A stretch of DNA of 64,000 nt, taken from Dioszegia crocea (taxonomy: Eukaryota > Basidiomycota > Tremellomycetes > Tremellales > Bulleribasidiaceae). The DNA is taken from positions 682,001 through 746,000 of the forward strand of contig BCKK01000008.1 in assembly GCA_001600615.1 (NCBI GenBank), given 5' to 3'. Below the pieces are notes generated by a model that ran no database searches, had not been told where the DNA came from, and worked only from the letters and a program-made list of their open reading frames with translations. Position numbers and translations under genes: made by a program. Positions 51,597 through 64,000 of this stretch are shown here, piece by piece (within the stretch, counting starts at the first letter, position 1; each line of letters starts with the position of its first letter).

Positions 51597-53244
51597 CTAC
51601 TTTCTCTTCTTCTGAGTATTAGTAAACTTATTCTTCTTCCCCCTAGGTAATCCAGCCTCAACAACATCGTCATCCCTATCCCTTTCATCTTCCCTACCTT
51701 TCCTACCCCCATCTCTGCCCCTTTTCCCACCAGCCCCACCCGTCCCACTTTCCCTCATTTCCAACGCCGCCTCCCTACTTGCCCTCGCTACACTATCCGA
51801 CAAAACAGCTACCGCCTCTTTATCCACATCGAACGATTCCATCTTTTTGCCAATGTGCGCTTCGATCCGTTGGAGAATCTCCACGTCGTATTGCGTCACG
51901 AGAGTGATGGACTTTCCGGATCGGCCAGCTCGGGCTGTACGACCGACTCGGTGCACGTAGTCTTTGGAGTTGGTTGGCATGTCGTAGTTCTACTAAATCA
52001 GCTACATCCCATGAGCACAGGAAACAGATAGCGTACAATGACCAAGTCAACCAGTGGGATATCCAATCCTCGACTGGCAACATCTGTAGCCACCAAAATA
52101 CTCCTTCCGCCCGATTTAAACTTGTTGAGACTGGCCAAGCGCATACTCTGGCTCATCTGGCCATGTAGGGGTATAGCCGGGAATCCCAGTCGGCGAAGAA
52201 TGATGGAGAGTCGCTGGGCGTCGTTGACTGTTCGGGTGAAGATGATCATTGAGGACGAAGCGAGTTCGGTTGTGAGGTAGAGTAGATGTGAATCTTTGTG
52301 TTTGAGAGGAAGGAGGAGGTAGTGCTGTAGCAGAGTAGACACGGTGGAGTATCTGAAAATAAGCCATGCTCTCCGACCTTTTTGTGAACGGTGACCTACT
52401 TGGAAGATACTTCAACGCGGATAGGCTTATTCAAACTTGCCCGTTGAAGCTTGGCGACTTTGGTCGTCATTGTCGCTGAGAAGAGGTAAGTGTTACGTTC
52501 TTTAGGTATGACTTTAAGAATCTTGTCGATGATTGGTCCGAAATCCATATCGAGGAGTCGATCCGCTTCGTCCATGACCTACAAAGTCAGCTTCAATCGA
52601 CGCAATCGCAACTTGCCAACTGACCAGATACTTCAAAGCTTTCAATGAGAACCCCTTTGTGTTCTCCAGATGATCCATCAGTCTTCCAGGCGTCGCCACG
52701 ACGATATGTGGCCGTTTTGAAAGGGCGATAGATTGGGACATCATGTCCATTCCTCCGACGATTGTAGCTGTTCGGACACCTAGTGGTGCACCAAGTGATG
52801 TGATTTGCTGAGCGATCTGATAGGCCAATTCTCTACCTTATCAGCTTCCCTTCTCAGCATAGCTGTTCAATCTCAAGCTCACCTCGTAGGCGCCAAGATC
52901 AACGCATAGAAAGCAGCGGGATGCGCCCAAAGCGTCTGCAGAATCGGCAAACTGAACGCTGCAGTCTTTCCCGACCCAGTCTGAGCCAGACCAATCACAT
53001 CCCTCCCTTCCAACGCCGAGGGTATACTTTCCACTTGGATGGGCGTAGGCCGCTTAAAGCCAAGGGTAGCACAAGACTCGCATAGCTCAGGAATGATACC
53101 GAGCTCGGCGAAAGTTTTGGTAGTCGTCTCGAGACCGTCAGGTGCGGGTGATGGTGATCGAGAGGCAGATCCCGAGCGGGATGAGCCTGCTTCTGAAGAG
53201 CCGGAGCCTGAGCCTGAAGCTGACGCTGAGGCTGATGCGGGCAT
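51597..53244 (-). CDS. RRP3: DEAD-box RNA helicase Rrp3 (DDX47 type)
   Basis: ATP-dependent RNA helicase for pre-18S rRNA processing in the nucleolus. Ser/Gly-rich N-terminus, then Q-motif region [20 protein letters not shown] with GFKRPTPIQ, motif [12 protein letters not shown], Ia PTRELAYQ, Ib [84 protein letters not shown]. The C-terminal tail is basic and disordered with [12 protein letters not shown]. The LDMDFG after DEAD and [11 protein letters not shown] fit the Rrp3/DDX47 group rather than other DEAD proteins. It is divergent from the NIMA kinase, 340 bp apart. Confidence 0.92.
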
Positions 53245-53584
53245 TGTATTGGGTGTATAGGCAGAGGGTGTATTTGGGTGGCCAAAAAATCCTGCCTCCA
53301 CCCAACTTGGTGCCCCGGGACCTCGGAAGCAAATTTTGGGCCTCCTTTCGCGCCTGATTTCATTTGATCCCGTCCACTTGCAACCTGTCAAAACAACCAA
53401 TCCACCCCTTATATACATACATCATACACCCACCTAGACCATCGAGCACATACAGGGAATGAACAGGATATAGCGAGAATACAGAGAACTAGAACTCGCG
53501 AGAGAAGATTCTCAGGTATCGGTATCGAACGAAACCATCCGGCAGCTCCACGACGTCACTCAACGAACCCGTCAATCCGCCACG
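53245..53584. promoter_or_regulatory. divergent RRP3 / NIMA-kinase promoter
   Basis: 340 bp with cgacgtcact at 53551-53560, about 30 bp before the kinase start, and a tatatacatacat stretch near 53411. The shared TGACGT-type core recurs in other promoters here. Confidence 0.45.
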
Positions 53585-56376
53585 ATGCTTCCCCGCCGGT
53601 CGGCCCCACCGCCGCCTTCCGCCCCTGTCTCCGCTGCGTCTTCCAGCTCATATGCGGATGCTTCAGAGCTGGACAAATACAAGCTGGTGTCCAATATCGG
53701 CAAGGGGAGTTTTGGAGTGATTAGTAAAGTGCAGCGAATTGAGGATGGGAGGGAGTTTGCGTTGAAGCAATTGGATTATGCTAAGATGACGGAGAAGGAT
53801 AGGAAGCAGATATTGGCGGAAGTGTGAGCTATGTCTCTCCTGGAATTGAGACGAGAGGAAGCTGACGCAAATCTTAGGGCGATTCTGGAATCACTCAAAC
53901 ATCGTAATATCGTTCAACTCATTCAGAAGATCAAGGATCCAAAGAATGAGCGGATCTACATTATCATGGAGGTGAGCTGCATCGTATACTCGAATGATCG
54001 CAACGCAGCCTTTCAGCTGATACACCAGTACTGCACCTCTGGCGACCTCAGCACCCTCATTCGCAAAGCACAACGATCCAGCACACCAATGAACGAAGAC
54101 AAAATTTGGAACATCTTCCTGCAGATTGTCCAAGCGCTTCATCATTGTCATTGGCCTAACGAGCGAAGTCAGAACGGCCCAACAGCGGCTCGAGGGGCAT
54201 TGGCGAACAGGGGTCCAGTGGCGGATAAAGATGGGCGATATCAGGTTTTGCACCGAGATTTGAAGCCTGAAAATGGTGCGTCTCTTCCTCAAAGTACGGT
54301 CAATGCTGATGTTTCAGTCTTCCTTTCGGAAGATTTTGTCAAACTTGGAGATTTTGGATTGAGCAAAGATATGGGTACGGCGGCATTTACGTCTACCTAC
54401 GTCGGGGTAAGTTTTGGGGTCAGCTGTAGTGGCGAAAGTGACTTGAGCTTACTCTTTAGACGCCGCTGTATATGCCGCCCGAGATTCTTGCTGAGAACAA
54501 GTACGATACGAAATCTGATATTTGGAGTCTTGGATGTCTAGTCTTTGAGATGTGTGCTCTGGTGTACGTGCCTTGTAATCTCGACCGTCAAGAGTGTAAA
54601 CAACTGACCCCAGCCTAGATCTCCCTTCTCGACTGCACAAACGCAAGCGGACCTCATTGCTATGGTGAAATCTGGCCGATTACCAGAATTACCCAAACAT
54701 TATTCTTCTACACTCCGGAATGTGGTTAAGGCCATGTTGAATCAGAGCGTAAGTTGGTCCATAAGCGTTCTGACGAGGAGAAGCTTACACTTTCAGCCGG
54801 CTAAACGACCCACGACGAAAGATTTACTAGAGTTGGAAGAGATGAAACTCCACCGCAAGCTGTTTTCTGTACAGAATCAGTCAGTTTTTCCGATTGGTGT
54901 ATTGTGTAGCAAAGACCAGAATTCAAGCTGACGCCGTTAGGACTCAATTACTCGTGACGAAGAAGGACGAACTGCGGAAATATGAAGAATCCCTACATCA
55001 GCGTCAAGCTCAGCTCAACGATCGCGAGGCCAATATCCTCGCTATGGAGTCTGCGTTGAGGGAACGCGAGTCGGCGTGTCGGGTCAAAGAGGAGATGGCG
55101 GCCGATACGCAGAAACGACTAAATATCGCGGCTGAGGCGCTTAAGGCGCAGTGGGATAAATTGAGGGACGAGCGGGATGAGTTGGCTGGATTGGGGATGC
55201 CGGTGATGCAGATACAGGAACGAGAACAGCTTGGTCAGTTTACTGGTCCTTAGCAACACCATGGCGAATGAGCACAAACTGATCATTGCAGCGATTCGAC
55301 GACCTTCTATGCCCCCTCTCCGACCGCCCTTGGAAGAACGAGCGTAAGCTCCCTTCTTATCAGTTATCTGAGAGAAGTATAAGCTGACGATCGTCAGGAC
55401 AATGCCCCTCCCCTCCATTCCTCGTCCAAACAGACCACACCACGCGTCATCATACGACGACACACCCTCCAAAATCCCCATCCCCATCTCCTCCCCATCC
55501 TCCTTCTTCTCTTCGGGCCGTATTCACTCTGGCCCCAATTCACTCCGACGCGCCGCATCCAAATCCCTCGGTAATCTCGCTGCGCGTGCTCAGGCCGATG
55601 CTCTCGCCCGCCTCCAATCCCAGGCCCAGACACACGGGCAGGGTGACGCAACGCCTGCTAAACAAGTCAGAAGGCATACGCCACAACGAAGCAGTATTGG
55701 CTCGCCAGGGGACTTGATGCGGCAGTATAATCGGTACGACGCGGGAGAATCTGCAAGTGGGAGTGGGAGCGGAAGTGCGGGATATGGTTGGTCTGAAGAT
55801 GTCACAATGGCCAGTCCTGCCTTGTCGGTATTGGTGGCTTCGCCATTTGTGGGAATGACGGGACCGAGCGGACGACGAAAGTCAGCAGCGGGAACGGGAA
55901 TGGGGGTTCGACCATCTACAAGTGGTTCAAGCCAAGATTCAACTTCGTCAGCTGAAAGCGGCGCCAATCTCTATCAGCCCATCCACTCAACTGCACTCCC
56001 CACTCCTGCTAAATGGTCAATGGATGACCCGGACTTGCCATCCCCATTCTTACGTCGACAACCTACCACCGCCCCTCCTTTACTACCCTTCCAAACGCAG
56101 CAAAGGGAACGATTACCACTAGGAGCCATCAATGTTCCTCAGGCCGCAGCGGCGGCGACGGCGGGTGCGGGATCAGGGGCAGGTGGACAAAAGAAGGTTA
56201 CGGCAGGATCATCGACACTTATTCCTCGGTCAAAGAGTGGGAATTTACATCAGCATGTTTTGAAGCAGAATGCGGCACAGGCGCAGGGATCGGGACAATT
56301 TGGGGAGAAAAGGGCTGAGGTCGGGATTGGGAGAGTGCAGAGTAGGGCGGCGGGGCAAGGGTCGGTTGCGCGGTGA
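53585..56376 (+). CDS. NIMA-related protein kinase (NEK2-like)
   Basis: Mitotic Ser/Thr kinase of the NIMA/KIN3/FIN1 group. After a short Pro/Ser N-terminus, [19 protein letters not shown] is the glycine loop and EFALKQLDY the ATP lysine. A fungal-type insertion of about 30 aa sits before the catalytic loop ([12 protein letters not shown] ... [20 protein letters not shown]); then [20 protein letters not shown] and [10 protein letters not shown]. Further on, [16 protein letters not shown] and [21 protein letters not shown] coiled coil follows ([20 protein letters not shown] region), as in other NEKs, then a long disordered Ser/Pro/Gly-rich tail ending [10 protein letters not shown]. Exons are separated by short introns at 53827, 53970, 54275, 54411 and later. 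Confidence 0.9.
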
Positions 56377-56668
56377 ATTATGGACAATTAGATTTTCATG
56401 TACTTTGTATTCATTCCATTCCATGTATCGCGATTCTGCCTGACTCGCTTGGATGTATAGACAACAGGTAGCGTGTAGGTGAGAATCAGAAGCCGACATC
56501 CAAGAAGGTCTCTCAAATATTGTAACTAAATCCTACCTGATTGACCTTATTCATTCAAACGCTACATCCGTCCTCCTTTCTCCCCTCCATGCTGAACTCG
56601 CCCAGCACTTTCAACCCGAATCATCGCCCCACTGATGCCCTCCCCTTCTCAACCCCCACCCCATACGC
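56377..56668. other. convergent spacer between NIMA kinase and NUP84
   Basis: 3' flanks of both genes; no other content recognised. Confidence 0.4.
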
Positions 56669-59600
56669 CTATCTCGCCGCGATCTGAAACGCACTCCCTC
56701 CATCCCTAAGCGCCATCATGCCCACCTCCCTCACCCTCTCTAAATAAGCAACCAATCTCCCCGCCCCAGCTGCTCCAGGCTGACCACTGAAGAATTCCTC
56801 ATAAACATGATTATCCTCTTTGGCAATGATGGTCGTCAAGTCCAATGCGGTCTGGATGAGATGCGGGAAGAGGGTAGAGTGGGTAATGAGGAGATTGTGG
56901 AGGCGTAGGATTAGGTCTGGGATGAATATTTGTCGGGTACGTTTGAGTTCTTTGAGCCTTTGGGTGGCTGGATATCAGCTGTCGGACTGTAAAGAGCAGA
57001 ACACGATGATGGGAGTTGGGAAGTGGGCGAAAGGGACAAGGATCATGGTAGAAAATAGAAGTCGGAGAGGAATACGTACCGTTCTCAGACTCCGGTGAGA
57101 GTGGGAATCTTAACCAGTCCGAAGTTAAGAGCTCGACAGTAGCTTGATGTACCCGGTCAATAGCATTCTGTATATCGTCAGTTTTAACCCCGTTTGATAC
57201 AGAGCCGAGAAACTTGCATTCAAGCTCTTGCGCCAATTATGCTGTTCCATCTTTGTCGCTCTGCCAAGTCAGCTCAATCATCCATCTAACTCCGAGAAAG
57301 GATGGCAAAAAGCAACTGACGTAGCCTTTGGCGCCCGACTCAACACTTCATCAACCAACTCATGGCACATGAACACTCCAAACAACCTCGACACGTCCTC
57401 ATGTTCCAATAATTGATATTCGTCATCTTGATCATTGGGGACAATGGCCGTAAGGTTCGGAGGGAGCGTTTTGAGTAAAGCCTGAGCTGCATTGGCTTGA
57501 CCTAGGGCTGGACTGTCAGCTCATATTCCTGATCCTATCACGGTGTCCGCAGAAGGCAGGAGAAAAGCTCACATAGGAAGTATCTCCCCACATCATTGGC
57601 TTTGACCACTGCAGCCTCGGCAGTCTCAGGAATGATCGTCAACCATTCGATTGACCGGATGAGGTGTACGTCCCTTTGCGTCAGACCAGTGGTGAACATT
57701 GTGATATCGGGTTGTTCTTTGGACAATGCGGGTATAGCCTGGACGGGGTGTCAGCTTTGATCCATCATAGCAAAGTGAGCAACCATAAGCTTACTGCGAA
57801 CGCCTCTTCTAGCGTCAACCGGACCGTCTCAAGCGCTATAGCAGCCACATCCAAATTATGCGTTTTGGCTCGTGACAAAGCTTCCACTCGCGCTTCTTTC
57901 GTAGCGGCCGGATCCATCGCTGAGGGGTAAGCTACTTGCTCCTTGATGTACAGGAAAATACACGAAAGACAGCTTACAGTATAAGAATCGCGCATAACTA
58001 TCCTCACCTGAGCCTTCACGTAGACAAGCAGCGTACATAGCCACCAAGTGATCATTACCTTCTCTCTCCAGGATCTGGAGGTAGGCTTGCAAGATTGCAT
58101 TAGCGGGTGTGTCGGGAACGGGTTGGTTGAGATTTCGAAGGATTAGAATTAGGTGTGCGAAGAATCGGATAAGGGGACCAATGAGTCTGGAAGGGTCAGT
58201 TGGTTCCCCAGTAATTAATGTGCGAGAATTCTTTAACTCACTCCGGCGACGTCTTTTCTTCAATGCCTGATAATTGTCCTGCGAATTGAGATAACAGCGC
58301 ATCTGTTCGTCCGAGCATGATCATCCGCTGAGCGACATAGTAAGGGTTTCTCGAAGCGGCACTAAATGGTCAGCTTTCAAGACAGAGATCCACCTGAATG
58401 TGATCCTGCTTGCAATAGCTCACCTGATATTATCATTCTGCCAATCTGACATTTCCCCAAATATCTCCTCTAGCCCACCACTCGGCCGAACCTCGTCTTC
58501 CCCCGAACCCAAGGCGGCACTTTCCTCCTCCCAAAATCCACCCAATTCCCGCCATCGACCATCGAGACGCGCTTCGACGCGCGCTTGGAGATGAGCCCAG
58601 AGATGATCTTCCCAGCTTGTACATGCTGGTAAGAGCGTTGGAAGATCGGATGTGAGGGCTGCGTATAGACTCCGTTCAGACGGAGAGAGGATAGGCTGAA
58701 TATTCAGCATAGACACTCGAGGGAAGTAGGGTGGACATACATTTCTCGCAATTGATCGACAGGCCTTTTTCCATAGATTCCGTCTTCGATTACCTTCCAA
58801 TGCCATCTCGCCAGAAGATTCGTCGTCTCCAGCAGCTTACTATCAGCACGGTCACCCCTGACGGGCATGAATTACACTTACTCAATCCGGCCATAGCCCA
58901 TCTTCTTCCACCCATCAGACTAGCCCCCCTCCATGGCTCCCCACCCATCTCGCACACCTTCACAGCTTGATCCAGCTCTCCATGCCGTACCAAGTCGAAC
59001 AATGTCTCAAGCAGTGGATGTTGATATGTCTGATCCTCCCCCGCCAAGCCCGTTCCTTGTGGTTCGCGCAGGGTGAAATCTGGGTCGAGGGAGTTTGGTC
59101 TGCGGGGCCCAGTACCTGGGTCGCCGGAGAGCTGTTGGGCTTTGGCACGGCGGAGAGTGGCGGGGAGGTAGCCGTGTCTGGACTCTAGGGGTGGTGGGGA
59201 GGTCAGAAGGGGACGGGATTGGAGGTGGTCCACCAGCGTCTAGCAGATTAGCCTTGCCTATCGGGAGTAAAGTAGGTCGGCTCACAGCTAATAGACTAAG
59301 CTCGGCATCTTCATTGACGAAGAGCTGTATTAGATCTCCGGGTGTTATGTAAGGGTTGACATGCAACACATCCTGCGAAAAAGGGGGTGCGAATCCAGGT
59401 TCTTCTCGAGGAAGGCGATTGCTATTTGGTCAGCTTACAACCTTGACTTGGCCCGGCGGAACAAAGCTCACTCAAAGACTGAGCGGAGTAGCTGCCAGGT
59501 CCTATGCTCCAACAACAGCGCCTCCTTCTCATCACCCGTCAGTCCTTCGTCCATGCCATTATCCCAGCTATCAGAAGATTTAGACCGGATTCTGCTATGA

Positions 59601-59831
59601 TCAGCTTGAGGCCCGAACACTCCTTGGGGCGGGTCGCCCAACTGACTCTTCTTCTATAGCACCCATGAGGGACGCCAGTAACCCTCCCTCTTCGTCAAGT
59701 ATGGCATCATACCGGATACTGGAATCGATTTGGTGGTTGGAAGGACCTGGTTCAGAGTATTGGTCGTGATACGAGGTGAATATCCTAGCGAAGGATTGGT
59801 AAGGTGATCCGGTGGGGACTGCGGACGACAT
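56669..59831 (-). CDS. NUP84: nuclear pore Y-complex subunit Nup84/Nup107
   Basis: Structural nucleoporin of the Y-complex scaffold. Starts MSSAVPTGSPYQSFARIFTS; recognisable family blocks are PLLETLFDLVRHGELDQAVK, GEPWRGASLMGG, NLWKKACRSIARN, SERSLYAALTSDLPTLLPAC with TSWEDHLWAHLQARVEARLD, LIGPLIRFFAHLILILRNLN, ILEREGNDHLVAMYAACL and RDVHLIRSIEWL. These match the alpha-helical stack of Nup107/Nup84, WEDHLWA being characteristic. The C-terminus ends with MMALRDGGSAFQIAAR. About a dozen short introns. Divergent from the RBR ligase. Confidence 0.88.
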
Positions 59832-60555
59832 CTCGCCGTCTCCCTCTGGGCAATTATGATGGTGGACAGTATTTCTGAGGTGGTAAGACTCAATAATAGC
59901 TGTTGTATGGTTGTGTCTTGACTTCTGGCGGGTGGTTAGCTGACGTGTTATTCGGACCGGATCATACCAAGAGGACCCCGGACATCCGCCTCTTCCCCTC
60001 GCTATCCGGATCTATTGGAACTCGGAATCGGGGACGGTTTGAGCCCAAAGCGGTATTTCTGACCAGGGCGAGACTCCATCAGCTCAAATGTCCGGATCTG
60101 GACAGCCGGATTTTGCACAAAATTCGACGCGCCGGTGGAGGGGCGTCCGCGTCTAGTCACCGCCTAACCCTATCAACTCTCCCTTTCCCTCTCTCACCAC
60201 CATCACTCACACTCCACTACACCACTCAGGCTCACCTCCCAGTCCCCTTCTCCTCACATTCATTCATTCATTTGTCTATCCCTGCCACCCTTTCAATCAC
60301 TCTGTCTAGCGCGATTCTTCCCATACCCCTACTCCCTTCCCAGTCGCCACCGTGAAGCGATCACTCCCCGCCGCTTCTCCGCCCCGCTCACCATCACTTA
60401 CACCTCTTTCATCAGAAGAGAGTTCAACTCCACCTCCGCCAGAGAATAAGGCGCGTAAAACACCCGCTTCAGCGTCGAGGGGTGTAGCGGAGGTGCCGAT
60501 ACCTGTGCCCGCTCCAGTTCAGCAGTTGCCTAGTCCCAAGAGCGAAGTAGCTGCC
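59832..60555. promoter_or_regulatory. divergent NUP84 / Ariadne promoter and 5' leader
   Basis: 724 bp. The 3' third is a pyrimidine-rich leader (cttcccctc, ctccccgccgc) and stays open in the Ariadne frame from 60352, but only from a GTG. No separate gene was seen. Confidence 0.4.
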
Positions 60556-62744
60556 ATGTCGTCTGATGGTGAGGATGAGGAGTTTCAGTTTGAGGATGAT
60601 GATGATGATTTCGGAGGGGATGATGGATCGGACGGCAGTAAGTTGGCGAAAGTTGCATTAGCCATACATTAGCTTAATCAGCAGTCGACTACGATGAGGA
60701 CGTCTTTGACACGATGAGCCCGGCTGCTGAGGGTGAGTCAGTCCACTTCTGTCTCGGTCGATTGACTGATGTATGCAGAAGGTCCTATCAAGAAACCGTA
60801 CGATGTCAGCTATCGCGTTCGGACCATGCGCGAGATCATGGACATGCAGAATAAGGAGGTGAAGAAGATTCAGGATTTGCTGCAAGTACCGGTGAGTTAT
60901 AACGCTCGCATCTGAGGATCTCTCAACTGACACTCTAGGAATCCACAGCTGCAACTCTGCTCCGATACTACTCCTGGAACTCGGAGAAACTCCAAGAGCA
61001 ATTCTGGAACGATCCCGCCGGCGCACTTGCCGCCGCTGGCCTCTCCCCTCCTTCCTCACCGTCAACTAGCACCCAAGCTCTCCTCTCTCCAGGACCCATG
61101 ACTCCCCGGCGTAACAATCGCGTACCCCCTTCGCCTGCCCAATCGCCCGGAAGGCGTTTCTGGCCCTTCGGCTCTTCCTCTTCGATCCCCTTTGAGTGTC
61201 CGGTCTGTTGTATTGATTACACCAAGGAGGAAGCTGTGACGCAGACATTGGCGATGGGGTGTGGGCATAGGTTTTGTCGTGGATGCTGGAAAGAGTATGT
61301 GGTCGGGAAGATTAAGGGTGAAGGGGAGAGTGGGCGGATACAATGTATGGAGAGTGGGTGTAGTCGGGTTGTGCGGTCAGAGGTGGTCGATGATTTGGTC
61401 ACGCGAGATGTCTCGAAGAAGTAAGCTTTGACGAGCCTTTTCGCCGGTAGTGGGCACAAGCTGATTTACATAGGTATCATAACCTGCTCAACCAAGCGTT
61501 TGTTGAAGATGCTCCAGCCCTCCGATGGTGCCCCCACCCAGACTGCGAACACATTATCGAATGCTCCGAAGCTCCGCAAAAATCCCTAAATAAGCTCATC
61601 CCCACGGTGACTTGTAGCTGCGGCAACGATCTCTGTTTTGGGTAAGCTATGTTCTCACCGCCGCTCGTCGTTGAGCTAGAAGCTGACTGCTTAGGTGTGG
61701 CTACACAATGAGCCATCGGCCAGTCCTCTGTAAACTCGTCAAACTATGGGAAAAGAAATGCGCCGACGATTCCGAGACTGCGAATTGGTTACAGGCCAAT
61801 ACGAAGGAATGTGAAAAGTGTCAATCGACCATTGAGAAGAATGGGGGATGCAAGTGAGTTGGCGAGCGCGTCGAGCGGGCGGTAGCTGACATAGACAGCC
61901 ACATGACGTGTAAGAAATGCAAGTGGGAGTTTTGTTGGGTTTGTATGGGACCCTGGTCGGAGCATGGTACGGCGTATTACCAGTGTAATCGGTTTGATGA
62001 GAAGAGCGGGACGGACGCTAGGGATACGCAGGCCAAGAGTCGGGCCAGTCTGGAGCGTTATCTTCATGTAAGTTGATGTTTCACCTGAGTCAATCCTGGC
62101 GTTTTCTTTTGGCAGTATGAATACAGCTGATCTGGCAGTACTTCAACCGATGGGCAAACCACGAACACTCCGCCAAGCTCGATGCGGATTTCTACAAGTC
62201 GACCGAAAAGAAGATGGAACAAATGCAAAATAGCGCCAATCTTTCTTGGATCGAAGTTCAATTTGCGAAACAGGCTGTTGATACGGTGATTGCAGCGAGA
62301 ATTACACTCAAGTGGTCTTACTGTATGGCATTCTAGTAAGTTGGCCCCTCCCCTTTTCATAGACACATCGGGAGTCAAAGCTGACATGTCAGTCTTCAAA
62401 AGAACAACATGACGGAGTTGTTTGAGGATAATCAACGTGATCTCGAAAGAGCAGTAGAGAACTTGGGATATGCGCTAGAGCAGAATATAGGTGATGTGGC
62501 TTCGATCGCTAAGCTTCGTCAGGATATTACGAACCAATCTGTGAGTTTTGTTGATCCGACACAAGTTTTGCTTTGGGGATTCAAGCTGATGCCGTAGGTC
62601 TATGTTCAGAAGCGTCATGATATCCTTATGGACGATACCCTTAAAGGATATCTAGAGGTGAGCTGACCGGACCCGTCTTTCGCTATGGAGTCGGAATGAA
62701 AGCTGACGATACAGCACCGATGGGAGTTTTCGGTAGATGTGTAG
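60556..62744 (+). CDS. Ariadne-type RBR E3 ubiquitin ligase
   Basis: RING-between-RING ligase passing ubiquitin through a catalytic cysteine. Start [20 protein letters not shown] (ATG 60556) is the acidic N-terminus usual for Ariadne. UBA-like segment: [24 protein letters not shown]1: [14 protein letters not shown]...[32 protein letters not shown] and [17 protein letters not shown]2: [19 protein letters not shown], catalytic Cys in GGCNHM, then [21 protein letters not shown]-terminal Ariadne domain with [34 protein letters not shown] and a terminus at HRWEFSVDV. It acts with cullin-RING ligases in animals; substrates are unknown here. An alternative GTG start at 60352 would add 68 residues. 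Confidence 0.93.
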
Positions 62745-62973
62745 AAATGACGCTGGCTTGTCAGACTTCCCCACACCTCGATCATGCATTGTAACATGGA
62801 ACATCACTCGACAAACAGAAGCTCATCGGTCGTTCGCCTCACTGATGGCGGAGCAAGCGAGGTTTATGAATTCAGTACAAATTGGAGAGACACCCTGTTG
62901 GATGAATGGATGATCACTAACGATTGAGATGGCTATGATACAGGTTATATGAGAACCCAAGATAACAGATAAA

Positions 62974-64000
62974 TTACCCATCGACTGCGACTACGCCTAG
63001 ATCCTTCACGTTGCCCTCCTGTGACCAGGTATGTGACCAATAAGTAATCATCCTCGCTCCTCGCTCGTACGCCCGGCATGCCTCTGAATCGTCAGCTCCT
63101 ACTCTCCGATTTCCGACCTGGCCATTTCTCCTCCTGCCTGTCTCCCCATCTTGTCCCAACTCCCAATCTCAATTCTCACTCTTCGATCCACTTCTAACTC
63201 ACCCTGACATCTGATCGGATCAAACGGATACCCAGGCGCGGCCCTACACGCCTGATGTATCCTCCCAGACTTCTCCGTAATAGACCAAGAAAACGGGTAT
63301 ATCACCCCCGGATCAAATACAACAACCTCATGTTGCCTCTCAGCCTCCCCCAACAACCCTTGCAAAGTCGGATGCACAATCTCTGCCAGCCCTTCCCATT
63401 CTCCCTGCCCATGCCCATTCGTCGCTTCTTGATCTCTATACCGCTCTACCGACCTCAAAAGCGCCTCGGGACCCGTCACTGCCTCTGCCGCAGACTGACT
63501 ATCGGACTGGACTCCACCCCCATCGGGCCCTGCGTGGAGGTGCGTCATTACTCGCGAGAGGGGTAAGAGCCAGAATGGGTGATGGCGTCTACTGGAAGCT
63601 AGGAAGGCGTTAGGTATGGAGTGGGCGTCTTCTTCTGAGCGGGTCTCCATTGACCCCGTGTAGGCTAGTGCGGGTGGATTGTCGAGTGGGGGTGAAGGGG
63701 AAGAAGTTTGGTCGGAATGTTCAGAGGAGAGGGAAGAGGGGAGGGGGAAAGAAGGGTTTATGATGGTTGGATCGAATGGTGCGGTGAGGATTGATGTGAG
63801 TGGTCGAAGGCATTCCATATCGAGGTCGGCGTACACACTTGACGATCAGCCCTTTACTACTTTACTCTCGAAAGACAGTGCTCACCCGCCGAAATCCCAC
63901 ATGTAAAGATTCCTCACAAAGTCTGCTCTTTGGATATTGTTCCTAAGGGCCCAATATGACTCATTCAAATGTGGATGACGCTCTGAGATCAAATACGCAT
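62974..64000 (-). CDS. OCH1-like glycosyltransferase (DXD), 5' end beyond window
   Basis: Partial gene; the 5' part lies off the right edge. The visible N-side reads RHPHLNESYWALRNNIQRAD and RNLYMWDFGG, and, after an intron (donor near 63891), VYADLDMECLRPL with the metal-binding DLD, typical of the Gly_transf_sug/OCH1 family. A Pro/Ser-rich insertion and LPLSRVMTHLHAG follow. FDPGVIYPFSW and, after a last intron, ARMITYWSHTWSQ are the conserved end of this family. Products are Golgi mannosyl- or related transferases; donor and acceptor cannot be set. Stop at 62974-62976. Confidence 0.8.

Noticed and set aside
60352..60555. N-terminal extension of the Ariadne ligase
   Set aside because: Begins only at a [13 protein letters not shown] at 60556 matches the usual acidic Ariadne start.

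Overview
This window is eukaryotic nuclear DNA from a basidiomycete fungus, most probably a tremellomycete yeast (Cryptococcus/Kwoniella/Saitozyma-like). This rests on the very many short introns (about 45-60 nt, GTRAGT donors, CTGAC/CTGAT/CTAAC branch sites just before the AG), tight gene packing, and a gene set of clearly fungal proteins. Genus and chromosome cannot be fixed from sequence alone. Two ambiguous bases (n at 13902 and 24937) lie inside coding exons.

Layout, left to right: a ModF-like twin ABC ATPase (+); a Mn-type CDF metal transporter (-); a small secreted pro-protein (-) divergent from a von Willebrand A protein with a Q/G/Y-rich prion-like domain (+); an LSB5-like VHS adaptor (-) divergent from YAF9 (+); MGM101 (-); ATP sulfurylase MET3 (-); three tandem single-pass membrane glycoprotein paralogues (-, 16.8-22.4 kb), one truncated; an OrsD-like zinc-binding protein (+); APN2 (-) divergent from a CaM kinase (+); a 1.9-kb gene-free stretch; a Zn2Cys6/PAS transcription factor (+); COQ6 (-) divergent from SDA1 (+); a NIPA-type transporter (-) divergent from a GT17 glycosyltransferase (+); a Na,K-ATPase-like P-type pump (-); two tandem NmrA-like reductases (-); the DEAD-box helicase RRP3 (-) divergent from a NIMA-family kinase (+); NUP84/NUP107 (-) divergent from an Ariadne RBR ubiquitin ligase (+); and the 3' part of an OCH1-like glycosyltransferase (-) running off the right edge.

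Most of the window is housekeeping: sulfate activation, ubiquinone synthesis, mtDNA maintenance, ribosome biogenesis, DNA repair, nuclear pore, chromatin. There is no operon logic; genes are mainly in divergent or convergent pairs. TGACGT-core elements recur in several promoters, including a three-copy cluster upstream of the VWA gene.

The part that looks accessory and fast-evolving is 16.8-22.4 kb: three head-to-tail copies of a jelly-roll-like membrane protein. Two keep a conserved cytoplasmic tail ending in a PPxY motif; the third has lost the second ectodomain, membrane segment and tail and uses a GC splice donor. I regard this as the best candidate for something under-described. The NmrA pair at 47.9-50.9 kb is a second recent duplication.
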